Origin: Liopterus haemorrhoidalis
Taxonomy: Eukaryota; Arthropoda; Insecta; Coleoptera; Dytiscidae
DNA length: 64,000 bases
Direction: 5' to 3'
Assembly (NCBI GenBank): GCA_963971575.1
Contig: OZ020625.1
Coordinates: forward strand, 21,256,474-21,320,473
The notes under the pieces were generated by a model, which was not told where the DNA came from, did not search any database, and worked only from the letters and a program-made list of their open reading frames with translations. Positions 43,474 to 54,979 of this stretch are shown here, piece after piece. Both the position numbers and the translations under genes were made by a program. Position 1 is the first letter of the stretch; each line of letters starts with the position of its first letter.

Positions 43474-46400
43474 CGGGGTACGGCGGTCTTTTGACCGAAA
43501 AGGCTTAGCGCCCTTTCCCCCCGGATCGCTACCTCAGTGTTACCATGGCAGGAACCAATTGGGGGTAACGTCGACCCTATAATCTGGTCGATAAATCCTG
43601 CCACCGTTTCATGAAGCCAACCTTCCCATGAAACGTATAAATGGTTCCAGAAAATATAAGAAACCATAGAGCTTCACACAACGGGTCCTTCTCGGAAGAG
43701 GACCCACAAACAATTTGGCGAAGCTACAATCCCGCTAACCGGGCCCGCCACAGGTGGACACCCGAGGAGCAGGAAGACCTGCTTCAGGTTTACGAGGCAG
43801 CGTCAGCCCATCGCAGGGGCTACATGGTCAGAGTCCACTCACAATGGTGTGAAAATCATCCTGAGCTGGACTTCATGACGCAACAAAATCTGCGCGACCA
43901 AGTAGCACGCCTGCGACGCAGGATGAGGCGATCGAGACGAAGAGAGTCGAGAAGGCTGTCCCAAATACCGGTACAGCCATCGACACCTGCAAGCCCACCA
44001 ACGAGAGGTGGGCAGATAGCCACTGGGTCTTCCCCAGTTTATGCAGGAATAACATCCTCTTCACCGGAAAAAAATCTCCGCGAGGATTTTCTAGCCCTTC
44101 TCTCGCATCATTCTGAACGTACCCGACTCGGACACAATAAGTTCAAAGTTCGTGCTGATGACCTCACGCGACTTCATGAACTTATTGACAAGCAAATTTC
44201 CCCTCAGAGTAGTCTCTGGGATATCGACTGTGTTGTATACGCTGCAGCAGCTGTGCTGACGCCAAAGCGGGCTTTGGCCTCTAAGGCTTTTAACGGCAAA
44301 CTGCGTATACAGCAATTAGAGAAGAAAATGACGCGTTCACGCCAGGAATGCTTTACGAAGTATTAAGCCGCTAAGTGTGAATACTAAGCTCATATTACAT
44401 CAATTGCGCATAAAGCATCACACACTGAATTTGTCCACTCTCTCTCTCTGCTAAAGCAGAAAGCGGTGGACAAATTGAGAGCTCTAGCCCTGGCAAGAAA
44501 GAAACTGGTCAACCGGGTTAGGACCATGGAGGAAAATACTATGTTCCTCACGAGCCCGTCACGCCTTTTCATGGCCAAACCTGAGGTTTCTGAACCGTTG
44601 TTATCAGTCGACAGGACAGAGATATTCTGGAGGGAGCTTTATGAACACGAGACGATCGTGCAAAACACTCCAGTTTTAGAGAGATTTGAGGAATTCTGTA
44701 CAAAATATCTTACAGATCGTCAGGCATGCCCCCCTGTTACCCCGGAAGAAGTAACACGTGCTATATCAAAAGCGCGCAATTTTGCTGCACCAGGAGTTGA
44801 CGGTATCGTTGCTTTTTGGTGGAAGTCATTTTCCAGTGCACACGGCCATCTTGCACGAAACTTTACTTCTTTTATCCGTGGGGATATACCAATACCAACT
44901 TGGTTAGCAAAGGGGCGTACAGTATTAATCCCCAAAAAAGGTGATTTAACCAACCCGAAGAACTACAGACCTATTACTTGTCTCAATACGCTGTATAAGA
45001 TCTTTACCAGCGTATTAAACGAGCTCCATCGCCTCTGTTTGGTCAGACATCTACGAACAGAGGGGATCGAAGAGGGCCAAGCAGGTTTCAAAGAAAATCT
45101 TATTATCAACCGGTCAGTCTGTCATGACGCGGCGTATTTCAAACGCAACCTGTCAATGGCTTGGGTGGACTACGCAAAAGCATATGACACTACGTCACAT
45201 GCTCTTATTTTAACATTATTGCGCGTGTTACGAGTCCACCCGGAGATAGAGAGATACATTGGGCAACTTATGTCCCTCTGGAAGACACAATTTGTTGTCC
45301 CAAGTGGATCAACCGCAGTGTCGACAGAGTGGATACATTTCAAGAGTGGCGTTTTCCAGGGAGATTCCCTAAGCCCGCTATTATTTTGCATCTCACTTCT
45401 TCCTCTATCGATCGAGCTTAGGCGCGGCAGTGGCTACATGGTGGGTCCTCCGTCAAAGCGTAAGCACAAAATTACCCATCTCTTTTACATGGATGATTTG
45501 AAGCTCTACGCCTCAAACGAGAGGAATTTGCAGACCGCCTTAGATGCTATTGCTGAGTACACTGCCGCGATAGGTATGCAATTCGGGTTGGAAAAATGCG
45601 CTGTTTTTCATATATACAGAGGAAAAGGGTTGGACAACGGTGAAGATGTTCAGTTGGTTGATGGGAGCATTATAAAACATCTTAATGCCGAAGGGTCTTA
45701 CACATTTCTAGGCATCAGTGAAAGGGGTGTCCAGGATGTCACTTTTATTAAGCAGGCCCTTCGCAGCAAGTATATGGCACGACTTAGGCAGATATGGATA
45801 TCCTGTCTGTCTGGCAAGAACAAGATCGCTGCCACAAACATGCTTGCTGTCCCATTAATTTCATACACTTTTGGTGTAATGAAATGGAATGTTGATGATC
45901 TTAAGGATCTCGACAGAAGAACCAGAAAGATCATGAACAGCAACCGAAGTCTTCACCCGAAATCTTCTGTACAGCGCATATACCTCCCTCGTCAAAATGG
46001 GGGTCGGGGATTACTTAATCTGGAGTGTTTGCACGATCAACTCGTCCTGGTTACAGCTAACAGTATCCTCAGAAGTCAGGACCCACTATTAAAATTCGTT
46101 AGTGAGCACGAATTTAGTGGCAAAGGGGCGTTTCTTTACCAGGCAGCGCGAAGAGCAGCAACGAGATTTAACCTGGCAGACTTGAGTCCCGCCAGGAAAA
46201 ACGCTGGAGTACAACTCTCTCGGGAGGAGTACAACAGAGTAACCGGTTCGGTGAAACGAGGCGAGACAGACATGTTGACAAAAGAACACATGAGTAAAAG
46301 TATGCACTCTGTGTTCTTCAAACATATTAAAAGTCTAGAGTTGTCCACCGAACTCACGTTCTCGTTTCTTAAGTCTGCTGGTTTGAGATCGGAAACAGAA

Positions 46401-47210
46401 GGTTTTGTGTTTGCGTGTCAGGATGGTGTCATAAATACTTTGGCGTACAGGGCCCGCATATTCCAAATAGCGGAGTCCACACTCTGTAGGTTGTGCCACC
46501 ACCATTCTGAAACGATTATGCACATTCTGTCTGCTTGTCCATCTCTTGCCGCGTCGAGCTACGTGTCTCAACATAATGCTGCTCTCCGCGTGCTCTACTA
46601 TCATCTTAGACATGCCTATGGTATTGACCAAATACCGGTTATACCGTACGTCTCTTCTGACATAGAATCGGTGGTGGAAAATTCCAAGTGCCGTATTTAT
46701 TAGAATTACTCCTTCCCCACCTCGAGGTTACTGACAGCCACTAAGCCGGACATAACCCTCTTGGATATCGAGACCAAACAGATGTTTGTGATCGAATTCT
46801 CAAGTCCAGCTGAGAAGAATATCTTTCTCAAGGAGGAGGAAAGAGGTCCAAGTATATGGATCTTTTGTCCGAGCTTAGAAAGCTGTATCCCAGGTATAAA
46901 GTTAAGCTTGTCGTCCTGATAGTTGGTGTTTTGGGTGGCATGAAAGCCTCCTATCGAAGGGAAATCGAGTCCATTCCCGCCTGTAGATCGTCTGTTAACT
47001 CTTTGATCTGCAGGATGCAGAAAGCAGTGCTGCTGGGGTCGCTCCGCATTGTGCGGGCACTGGATCTGGCATAATTTCCGCGGCTGCATATCGCCAGGGT
47101 TTGGGATGCAGTCGTGTGTATTTAGCTCCACTAGTCTCTAGTATGACGCGGCTCAAAAGGTTGCTGAAGTTTGAGATTAGTGGACGCTTGTCAAGACCTG
47201 ACAAACCCCA
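43474..47210 (+). mobile_element. R4/Dong-clade LINE, nearly full length
   Basis: A 3.7-kb element with (TAA)n immediately before its 5' end and immediately after its 3' end (47211-47232). Dong/R4 LINEs are known for inserting into TAA repeats using a restriction-like endonuclease. The 5' leader is GC-rich and contains the hairpin CGGTC-TTTT-GACCG. It carries one damaged ORF. Confidence 0.88.
43641..47074 (+). pseudogene. R4/Dong ORF: RT plus restriction-like endonuclease, damaged
   Basis: One frame runs from ATG 43641 through two stops (44364-44366 and about 44388) into the 745-codon stretch ending at TAG 46703. RT blocks are visible: APGVDGIVAFWWK, VLIPKKGDLTNPKNYRPI, WVDYAKAYDTT (motif A), GVFQGDSLSPLLFCIS (B) and FYMDDLKLYA (C, YMDD). 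A zinc finger CRLCHHHSETIMHILSAC follows. Past the TAG the same frame reads KPDITLLDIETKQMFVIEFS, the PD..D/E core of the endonuclease, and after a one-base shift KYMDLLSELRKLYPRYKV to 47074. The N-terminal part is Arg-rich. Three stops and one frameshift make it inactive, but little is lost. Confidence 0.9.
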
Positions 47211-47232
47211 TAATAATAATAATAATAATAAT

Positions 47233-47713
47233 ATTTGTTGAGAAATATCACGAGGATAATACATTTTACAGTAATTAATTAATTTAAATTAAATCGTACA
47301 GAAAAAAAGAAACATTTTTAACAAAAGTGTGAATTATTTTTACATTTTTTTTTTTTAATACCAAAATCTCAAGGTTAATACATTTTAACAATAATTAAAT
47401 TAAACAGAAAAGTTTTACAAAAAATACAATTAGTTTTATATTTATATTTTTAATACATTAATGGCCGGTAATATAAAGCAAAATAGTTTGCTACTAAATT
47501 TTAGTTAAGAGTTAAACTAATTTAACCCATAGATTTCGGTGTTATAAAATTTGTTTTAAAAAAGTTACCAACTAAATCTACGAACTTAATTAGTTGACAG
47601 ATTTTCTGGGTACTAAATTATAGTTGGCAACTATATTTGTATTACATTTAAATAGTTAACATTTTGTTTACATTACCTTGTTTTTACTATTTATACTAAA
47701 ATATATAGTGTGT
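47233..47713. other. AT-rich non-coding stretch
   Basis: Nothing recognised. Confidence 0.4.
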
Positions 47714-48238
47714 TACATACCGAATTAAATATTTAACATATTTTAGTTAAAAACACAAAAAATGCGTTATTTTCCGAAAACATAATCTGATCAAAAATTC
47801 CTGTTGTACTACTCCGGTTCACACCAATGTACATTACTTAGAATTTTTTTAGATTTTTAGTTTAAACCATCTGGGCTACAGGGTGTGGGACAAAAATTTT
47901 TTTGCACAATTTTGGCAAAAATCGCATCAAAATAATTTATTTTGCAAAAATAAAATTTTGATCGTTAATTCACGTACAAAGGGCTTTCATTTAATACCCT
48001 ACTCAGAATTTTAAAAAAATATTTTTTTTTTCGATGAGCACATATTTGTTTATATTTTTAGGGGGATATGTTTTTTAGATGTTTTAGTATTTTTCCTATA
48101 TGCGGGTCAAAGAGTTGTATAAGCATGCCAAATTTCAACTATTTAGGTTTAGCCGTTTGGCTACAATTTTTACCGAACAGACAGACAGACGACAAAATGA
48201 CGGTCTAAGGGTTTTTTGGTCATACCTACAAAACCCTA
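47714..48238 (-). mobile_element. HINE-A copy 5, 5' half only
   Basis: It is complete from the 5' terminus (48238, reverse) through a very short (GACA)3 tract to about 47714, ending just where the tRNA-like segment begins in other copies. The right arm and hairpin are absent. Confidence 0.8.
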
Positions 48239-48574
48239 AAAACAATTAATTAACCATACCAGTATGGTAGTTTTATTTAGCACTCCGTAGTTTGCTGGTT
48301 TAAATAAACAGTAATGTTAGTTTTACAATACTGTATGATAAACAGTACAATACCCGGTTTGTTAATGTTACAAACTAGTTTTGTTAATTTAACAAACTTG
48401 TTTTGCTACTTTTCTGCAAAACTTTTATTGTATCAGGTACCAAACTAGTTTTGCTGTCAATATTTTTAAAAAAATTACTGTTACGTTTACTCTCTTTTTT
48501 GCTATTCCAACATAAACTTTCTCTCCGTGTAATTAATTGATTAATTTGTTATGCAATATAAATTATTTTAACAC
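48239..48574. other. AT-rich stretch with repeated AACAAACTAGTTTTG motifs
   Basis: Several TTTGTTA.. and ACAAACTAGTTTTG motifs recur in both orientations, hinting at an unrecognised MITE. No coding region. Confidence 0.3.
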
Positions 48575-49019
48575 CTAACAACACCCTTCCCAACAACAAC
48601 AGTAACTTCTTATACTTAAAATTCTCCAACATTCAAAACATTTCTTTTAAAATTGCTAAACTTTTTAGACCTTTTAATATACAATTAGCATTATATAATC
48701 TTAAGACCGTTAATGAGCTTCACTCCAGACTTAAAGACCCTACCGACAAGTTAAAATTATCATCAGTAGTATATTACATCCCTTGTAAGGGGTGTGATTT
48801 GGGTTACATAGGGCAAACCAAACAATATCTTAAACCAGTGTTTCTCAACCTTTTCTGGCCTGGGACCCCCCTAAATTATGTAAATATCGTCTGCGGCCCC
48901 CCTATATGTATTCTGTATCAAGATAACGGAAACACGAGTTTTTTCGAAAAGCCGACGTGTGCTGAGCAAGTTGGGAAATTTTTTGAACTAAAATGTATAA
49001 ACAAAATGCAATGGTAGTA

Positions 49020-49910
49020 TTATCTGTCTCAATTTGTAATACGAAACTTAGAGGAAAATTTCATTTTTTATGTTGTACAGTCTGTTCCAAACGCTTAAGC
49101 GGAACTAGATTTTGCAATCTAGTTACTTTCATCGCTTAAATTGTGCTTTTCGGTTCGTTTTGTTTAAGCATTGTAAATCATACTTACAATTAACATTTTT
49201 TGGTTAAGGTTAATATCATTTTAAAATGACATTTTCTTTATATTTTGATATTTTGTGCATTCTTAATACAAATTTCCCATTTATTTATTTTTTTGTCATT
49301 AAAATTTGTAAAAAAAAATAATTTAATTTTGACATGTCATTCGTTTCTATGGTTTCATTGTTGGAATTTTAAATGTTGACATTCCAACGTGAAAAATTAA
49401 ATAACCCCAGCAAGGTCCCTTCTCGTGACAACCTAAAAGAACGAAAATCCCATTTAGTTCCGCTTAACCGTTTGGAACAGACTGTATATTTAAAATATCA
49501 TCTTAGGGTGGTAATTCTGAAGTAACACCTTTCAAAATATTTGACAATTCATAATTGACATTAAATTACGTATATGTCAACTTACTAACACAAATTGTAT
49601 AAAACACAAATTGACAAGTATTTGAAATATGTTTTATACAACCAGAACAGAAAATATGAATAAGCGAAATAAGATGAAATAAATATTTGTATATAATTCA
49701 AAATATTTGACATGTCAATCACTTGGTATAACAATAATTTGGTATCTGACATGTAGTTTTTGAGTGAATATAACCTCAGTATAATGAAACTTCACCAAAA
49801 ATGTAAAAGCCAGATTTACAAGTTTACATGGTTTCAAAAAAGTCGATTTACACCACAACAGTCACCAAAGTAACCAGATTTAGTTTCGTATTACAAAATG
49901 AGACAGATTA
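49020..49910. mobile_element. MITE-1 copy, enlarged and split by MITE-2
   Basis: The TTATCTGTCTC / GAGACAGATTA termini are flanked by TA. The sister hAT at 51943 shows the empty site GGTAGTATTGAAA. About 480 bp remain after removing MITE-2, longer than the 183-bp form, with extra sequence at 49485-49840. Confidence 0.85.
49078..49484. mobile_element. MITE-2 copy A, 407 bp
   Basis: The termini are CAGTCTGTTCCAAACGCTTA and its near-complement, with TA on both sides. It is about 90% like copy B by eye. Confidence 0.9.
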
Positions 49911-50050
49911 TATTGAAAATTTCCGGAAGTACAGGATATCAAGGACAATTTAGAATTTTTAAATGGGAACGTATGTCATATTGGATAGAGCTTCAAAACA
50001 ACTTTTACTTAAGCATTTTTTAAATATCTTTTACGGTTGACAAAAAACTA

Positions 50051-50455
50051 CAGTCTGTTCCAAACGGTTAAGCGGAACTAGATTTTGCAATCTAGTTACT
50101 TTCATCGTTTAAATCGTGCCTTTCGGCCGTTTTGTTTAAGCTTTGTAAATCATACTTACAATAAATATTTTTTGATTAAGGTTAATATCATTTTAAAATG
50201 TCATTTTCTTTATATTTTGATTTTTTGTGTCATTCTTAATACAAATTTCCCATTTATTTATTTTTTTGTCATTAAAATATAAAAAAAAATATTTAATTTT
50301 GACATATGTCATTCGTTTCCATGGTTTCATTGTTGGAATTTTAAATTTTGACATCCCAACTTGAAAAATGAAATAACCCAAGCAAGGTCCCTCTCGTGAC
50401 AACCTAAAAGAACTAAATTACCATTTAGTTCCGCTTAACCGTTTGGAACAGACTG
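50051..50455. mobile_element. MITE-2 copy B, 405 bp
   Basis: CAGTCTGTTCCAAACGGTTA termini with TA on both sides. Inserted in the hAT; the sister hAT lacks it. Confidence 0.9.
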
Positions 50456-51713
50456 TATGATATTTTTAAATGACGATTATATTCCCTATAACGACTTGAA
50501 AGTTAAGTATTTTTATTTACAATAACAAGTGTTCAAAGTGCCTTCCAATTTAATTTAAACCTATTCGCATCTTTACTCTTGAGTTATCTGTAGCTCGGAG
50601 CAATTGAGTTATCTGTAGAGCAATTAAAAAAATATATAATAAAAAATATTGCACTTTCCAGTCGTACCTACTTCAAAGTACAACTTGAAAATACCTCCAA
50701 CGCGAACCACTGTCATAGAAACCCATCAACGATAGAGACTGAATGAAGCTTTTGAACATTTTGTTTAGTAAAAACCCATTTACTCATTATAAAGTTAGCT
50801 AGTGACAACTTAAACGTTTGAAATAGCCTGTAGTTTAAATTAGTTGTCAAAATAAGTATATTATGTATAAAAATAAATAGAATATTTATTTTATTTATGT
50901 TATGAAAGGTATTTTATGAGAATATAATATATAAGAATATAAATATAAGATACTCGTATTTATAAATATTTTGATATTTCTTGTATGACTTCGCGACCCC
51001 ACGACGAAGCCTTCACGGCCCCCCGGTTGAGAAACGCTGTCTTAAACAGCGGTTATATCAACACAAAAATAGTTGTCAAGAAAAATTTAAAAATAAGAAG
51101 GAAAATACAGCTCTTAGCACCCATACATTCCAAACAGGACATAAATTTAATTTTGAAGAAACTAGAATATTAGAAACAGTCAATAACTTGAGTAAAAGAC
51201 TTATTAGCGAAAGTATTAATATACAAAGGAATAATAAGGTAGTTAATTTTAAAACCGATTGCGACAACATGAGCGCTATCTATTGCAATATTTTTAAACA
51301 GTTCTAACCAATTTTTTCTTTTATTCTCATAGATTACACTAGTTGTTTGATTTTATCGTATCACTTTTGCTATTCAAACTTGATTAGTTCACGGATTATT
51401 TTTTCTCTAAGTTCAATAACTTCTCACATTATGTGGACGTTAAATTTTATTTATCTGACCAATTTATTTTATTTTGTGACTTTTTAACCTAGGTATGTAG
51501 AAATCTTAATTTGTGATTTATTGTATTATTATTTTATTTATCTATTTATTTATTTATTTATTTATTTATTTTCATCTTTTAATATTACCATAATTTCCAC
51601 ATTTAGTTGTAGTTAGATATTGATAAATTGATATTGTAAAATTAATTTCTTATACTTTATATTGTAAAACTAATTGTATCATCTTAAATTATAGCTATAT
51701 TTTCATTCTAGCT

Positions 51714-51750
51714 CTGATGAAGATTTAATATTAAATCGAAACGTTAGCGA
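51714..51750 (+). ncRNA. Hammerhead-like motif of the Penelope element
   Basis: CTGATGA (51714-51720), stem II GATTTAA/TTAAATC (51722-51728 with 51731-51737) and GAAAC (51738-51742) occur in the same order and spacing as at 4091. Stem III is minimal and stem I pairs poorly beyond three base pairs, so activity is doubtful. Confidence 0.55.
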
Positions 51751-51942
51751 AGTTAAAATATTGTTTTAATTTTAATTTCTGACCAGTCCGAATCCCATTA
51801 CTTCCTCATCTTAATAAATTATTTGTTGACATAAAATATTTAATTTAAATAATTATTTGTTGTATTTATTTATTTTTCTAGTGGTCGTGGAGAAAGTAGG
51901 GTCTGTGACTAACCTTGTCATAGAATATACTATCACCTAATG

Positions 51943-52855
51943 CAGTGTTTCTCAACCTTTTCTGGCATGGGACCCCCCGAAATTATATCAATGTATATTC
52001 TGGATTATATATATATGATACACCATATATATATATATGGTGTATCAAGATAGAGCGAACACGATTTTTCTCGAAAAGGCAACGTGTGAGCAAGTTGGGA
52101 AAATTTTGAGTTAAAATTTATACAAAACATTAAATGGTAGTATTGAAATTTTCCGGAAGTACAGGTTATTAAGGACAGTTTCGAATTGTTATATGGGAAC
52201 ATATGTCATATTGAGTATCTTTGGATACAGCTTTTCAAAAGAAACAATTTTTGCTTAAACATTTTTTCAGTATCTTTTACGGTTGACAAAAAACTATAAT
52301 ATATATGACGATTATATTCCCTACAACGACTTGAAAGTAAAGTGTTTTTATTTACAAGTGTTAAAAGTGCCTTATACTTTTGATATTCGCATCCTTGCTC
52401 TTGAGTTATCTGTAGCTCGGAGAGTACTAAAAAAAATATAATAAAAAATATTGCACTTTTAAGTCGTACCTACTTCAAAGTACAACTTGAATTTGGATTG
52501 CTTTAGATCAGTTTGTTTAGCAAAAGCCCATTTTACTCATTATAAAATTAGCTAGTGACAACTTTAGAAAATTAATACTCAATTTAGTTCCGCTTAAACG
52601 TTTGAAATAGCCTGTAGCTTAAATTAGTTGTCAAAATAAGTAATTAGATAGAATAATAAATAAAATATTTATTTTATTTATGTTATGAAAGGTATATTTT
52701 TCTGAATATAAATATAAGACTCGTATTTATAAATATGAATAAAATTTATATCTTGCAAGATTGAACGCATTGCTATTATATTTTCATGTTTTGATCTTGT
52801 ATGACTTCGCGGCCCCTCGACGAAGCCTTCACGGCTTCCCGGTTGAGAAACGCTG
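51943..52855. mobile_element. hAT element, shorter sister of 48836-51039
   Basis: It has the same ends (CAGTGTTTCTCAACC, GGTTGAGAAACGCTG) and the same internal order without the nested MITEs, 913 bp. It has a long AT palindrome near 52005-52055. Flanking 8-mers ACCTAATG and CTCTAATA match only partly, so the duplication has decayed. Confidence 0.85.
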
Positions 52856-52895
52856 CTCTAATACTTATCTAGAGGTGAAAGGCTCGGCTCTAATA

Positions 52896-53493
52896 CCCTT
52901 TTCACACTAGATCTTTAAGATCGGATGTTTAAGTGAATGTATTTTTAAACGCTAATGTGAAACCGCACGGCCTCGTTTAAACACAAGCGATGTTTAAGAC
53001 AGAGATCTGCGTCTTAAACTTCGCCCGCATTGCCAACTGAATTTCTATTATAAAAAAATACTCCTTGAATTTGTGCTGTCAACATTTTATATTATCATAA
53101 ACAAGAATACTGTATTATATCGACGTTATAAGAAGTTTATACTTATTGTTATAATAAAATTATTTATTTTAATAATGTGTTTAATAAAATACAGAGCTAC
53201 AATAATTTGGATAAAATGTATCGACTTACATGTTAATACAGGTGTAATATATTCTTTATTGTAGTGTCTTTATTGTAGAATGAAATGAAATATCCTTAAT
53301 TGTTTATAATAATTCAAAATGTGCGTCTGCGCAGACAGTTCAAAACTGGTAATTTCATGACGGTAACTTAAGGACAAAATTACTGTAGCTGATGACAGCA
53401 CCAGAGATTTAAACATCAAGTGTGAAAGCATACCGATCTTAAACATCGGTGAACTTTAAGTTCACTCGTCTTAAAGATCTAGTGTGAAAAGGG
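52896..53493. mobile_element. MITE abutting the exon 3 splice donor
   Basis: The ends CCCTTTTCACACTAGATCTT and its complement are flanked by TA; about 30 bp of terminal repeat are visible. It is 598 bp and non-coding. It ends 17 bp into the intron that follows host exon 3. Confidence 0.85.
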
Positions 53494-53510
53494 TATAATA
53501 CAATAGTTAC

Positions 53511-53731
53511 CTGTGGGTGGGTTTTTGCCATTGCCCCATCTAGAATGATTTTTCTTGGGTTTTCATTTGCAATCACACGGCAAAATGGTGAGAAAATTAA
53601 AAGTCGGAAATCGACGCCAATTCGGATTATATCTTTGTCTAGATACACTGTATGTATCGAATATATTATTAAGGTGTTGACCATCCCTTTGCACCTCTCT
53701 AAATCTATATTTCTAATTTGTATAAAATCAC
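53511..53731 (-). CDS. Host Gly-rich protein, exon 3
   Basis: Acceptor TTCTATTGCAG precedes 53731 and donor GTAACT follows 53511. It enters in phase 1 with GDFIQIRNIDLERCKGMVN and leaves in phase 0 after AMAKTHPQ: 73 codons plus two bases. It has alternating hydrophobic segments (VYLDKDIIRIGVDFRLLIF, SPFCRVI) followed by RKIILDG, which looks like a beta-rich domain preceding the Gly-rich blocks. Function unknown. Confidence 0.88.
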
Positions 53732-53739
53732 CTGCAATA

Positions 53740-54543
53740 GAATATTAAAGTACAATTAATTATCAACCATACAAATTGGAGTAGAGTCACCAGAAGTATT
53801 CTTTTAAGAGTACATACAGTGCCTCACAAAATTATTGGCAGAAACCAAATTTATATGATTAATGCCCATATTCACCAAGACCTTATAATTGGTCTAATAT
53901 TTATGTGGTCAATATAAGCTATGGATTCCATAATTCAGTTTGGTATTCACCAACCCAAATCTTACAATTAATAACTGTAGAGAGATATAACAAGTTGCCA
54001 TAGTAATAATAATAATAATTATAATAATTTTGAAGTTTGAGATTAAATAGTAATAATAATAATAACAATATTTATTTCATGCTAGACATCTTACGACGTT
54101 TACATTTGTCAGTACATATATGATAATTTAATTGATCAAAAGTAGAAACACATTTGAAAACATTGAAAAATGAAAATAATTATGATAGATAAGAGAAAAA
54201 AAAATATGTATATGTCGGAGAATATCATAATTTTATCAGAATACGTAAGTGCAAAGGCAGCAGCCTTGGTACTAGCAGAACCAAGATCAACCGATCAGCA
54301 AATACAGAGCGATAATAGAACAGTGTGTTTTGTATGTGAGTGTGTTATAGCTGAGCGATCGGTCTTGATCATTGGGATTGCTACGTGTCTGTTATAATAT
54401 CTGTTTTAATTATGAACTTTGTTTTATGTCATAAATGTGTTTTAATAATGTTTGATTATTTGTGTGAGTGATAATTGTTATTTTACCACATTTGAGACGA
54501 AATATATGTAAAATTAACAAAGGAAAAAAAAACAGCTTACATG
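53740..54543. other. Intron sequence with (TAA)n tracts
   Basis: AAT/ATA microsatellites lie at about 54002-54025 and 54045-54070. A 75-codon plus frame at 54170 has no recognisable domain. Nothing else was identified. Confidence 0.4.
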
Positions 54544-54855
54544 TTAGGAGTAATTATTGAAATTAATTTTGAAACATTCGTCCGAATTGTAGAGACAATT
54601 CTCAATAAGAATTTTTTTAATCTTGAACTTAAATAATCTAATTGACAAATTTTTTACAAATACTGGTAGGTAGTTAAAGAAAGTGGCTGCCAAAAAAATA
54701 CCATTCCTAGATTTAGACAATCTAAGTCTTGGTAGTCTGATGTTGCCAGCAGAGTGAACATTGTAAACATGTCTAGAGGATACGGTTACAAATTTGTTCG
54801 GGTTTTCTTTAACGTATACCAGACAAACATAAACAAATAAACTATAGAAAGCCAA
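54544..54855 (-). pseudogene. LINE RT C-terminal fragment
   Basis: The frame VYNVHSAGNIRLPRLRLSKS, RNGIFLAATFFNYLPVFVKN and FKIKKILIENCLYNSDE matches the extreme C-terminus commonly seen in jockey/CR1-group LINE polyproteins (NIRLP..S.....G...YN.LP...K). It is 103 codons with no RT motifs. Confidence 0.6.
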
Positions 54856-54979
54856 AATGCTGCATTTCTTAAGGAGCTCTCGGCAGTGGTTTGTCCAAAG
54901 TGATAGAAAATAATGGACAGTACATTTGATAATAAAAGTTTTTATTGAATGTATATTTTATTGAATAAAAGTTAAAAAA

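Larger units (their letters stand above)
48836..51039. mobile_element. hAT element inside the Penelope ORF, itself nested
   Basis: The ends CAGTGTTTCTCAACC and GGTTGAGAAACGCTG have exact 8-bp TSDs TCTTAAAC (48828-48835, 51040-51047). Collinear with 51943-52855 once MITE-1 (49020-49910) and MITE-2 (50051-50455) are removed. No transposase is present. Confidence 0.95.
48575..51307 (+). pseudogene. Penelope-like element: GIY-YIG endonuclease region split by a hAT
   Basis: From about 48600: YLKFSNIQNISFKIAKLFRP, then LHSRLKDPTDKLKLSSVVYY and IPCKGCDLGYIGQTKQYLK, the GIY-YIG core of Penelope-like retroelements. The frame stops at the hAT insertion and resumes at 51048 as QRLYQHKNSCQEKFKN.., through THTFQTGHKFNFEETRIL to a stop at 51307. 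Excising the hAT and one TSD restores it. The RT domain is missing, so the element is 5' truncated. The 3' region with a hammerhead-like motif follows to about 51830. Confidence 0.9.

Noticed and set aside
43474..43600. HDV-like ribozyme at the 5' end of the Dong LINE
   Set aside because: A GC-rich hairpin is visible, but I could not place the P1/P2/P3 order of an HDV fold by eye; left as a test, not a call.
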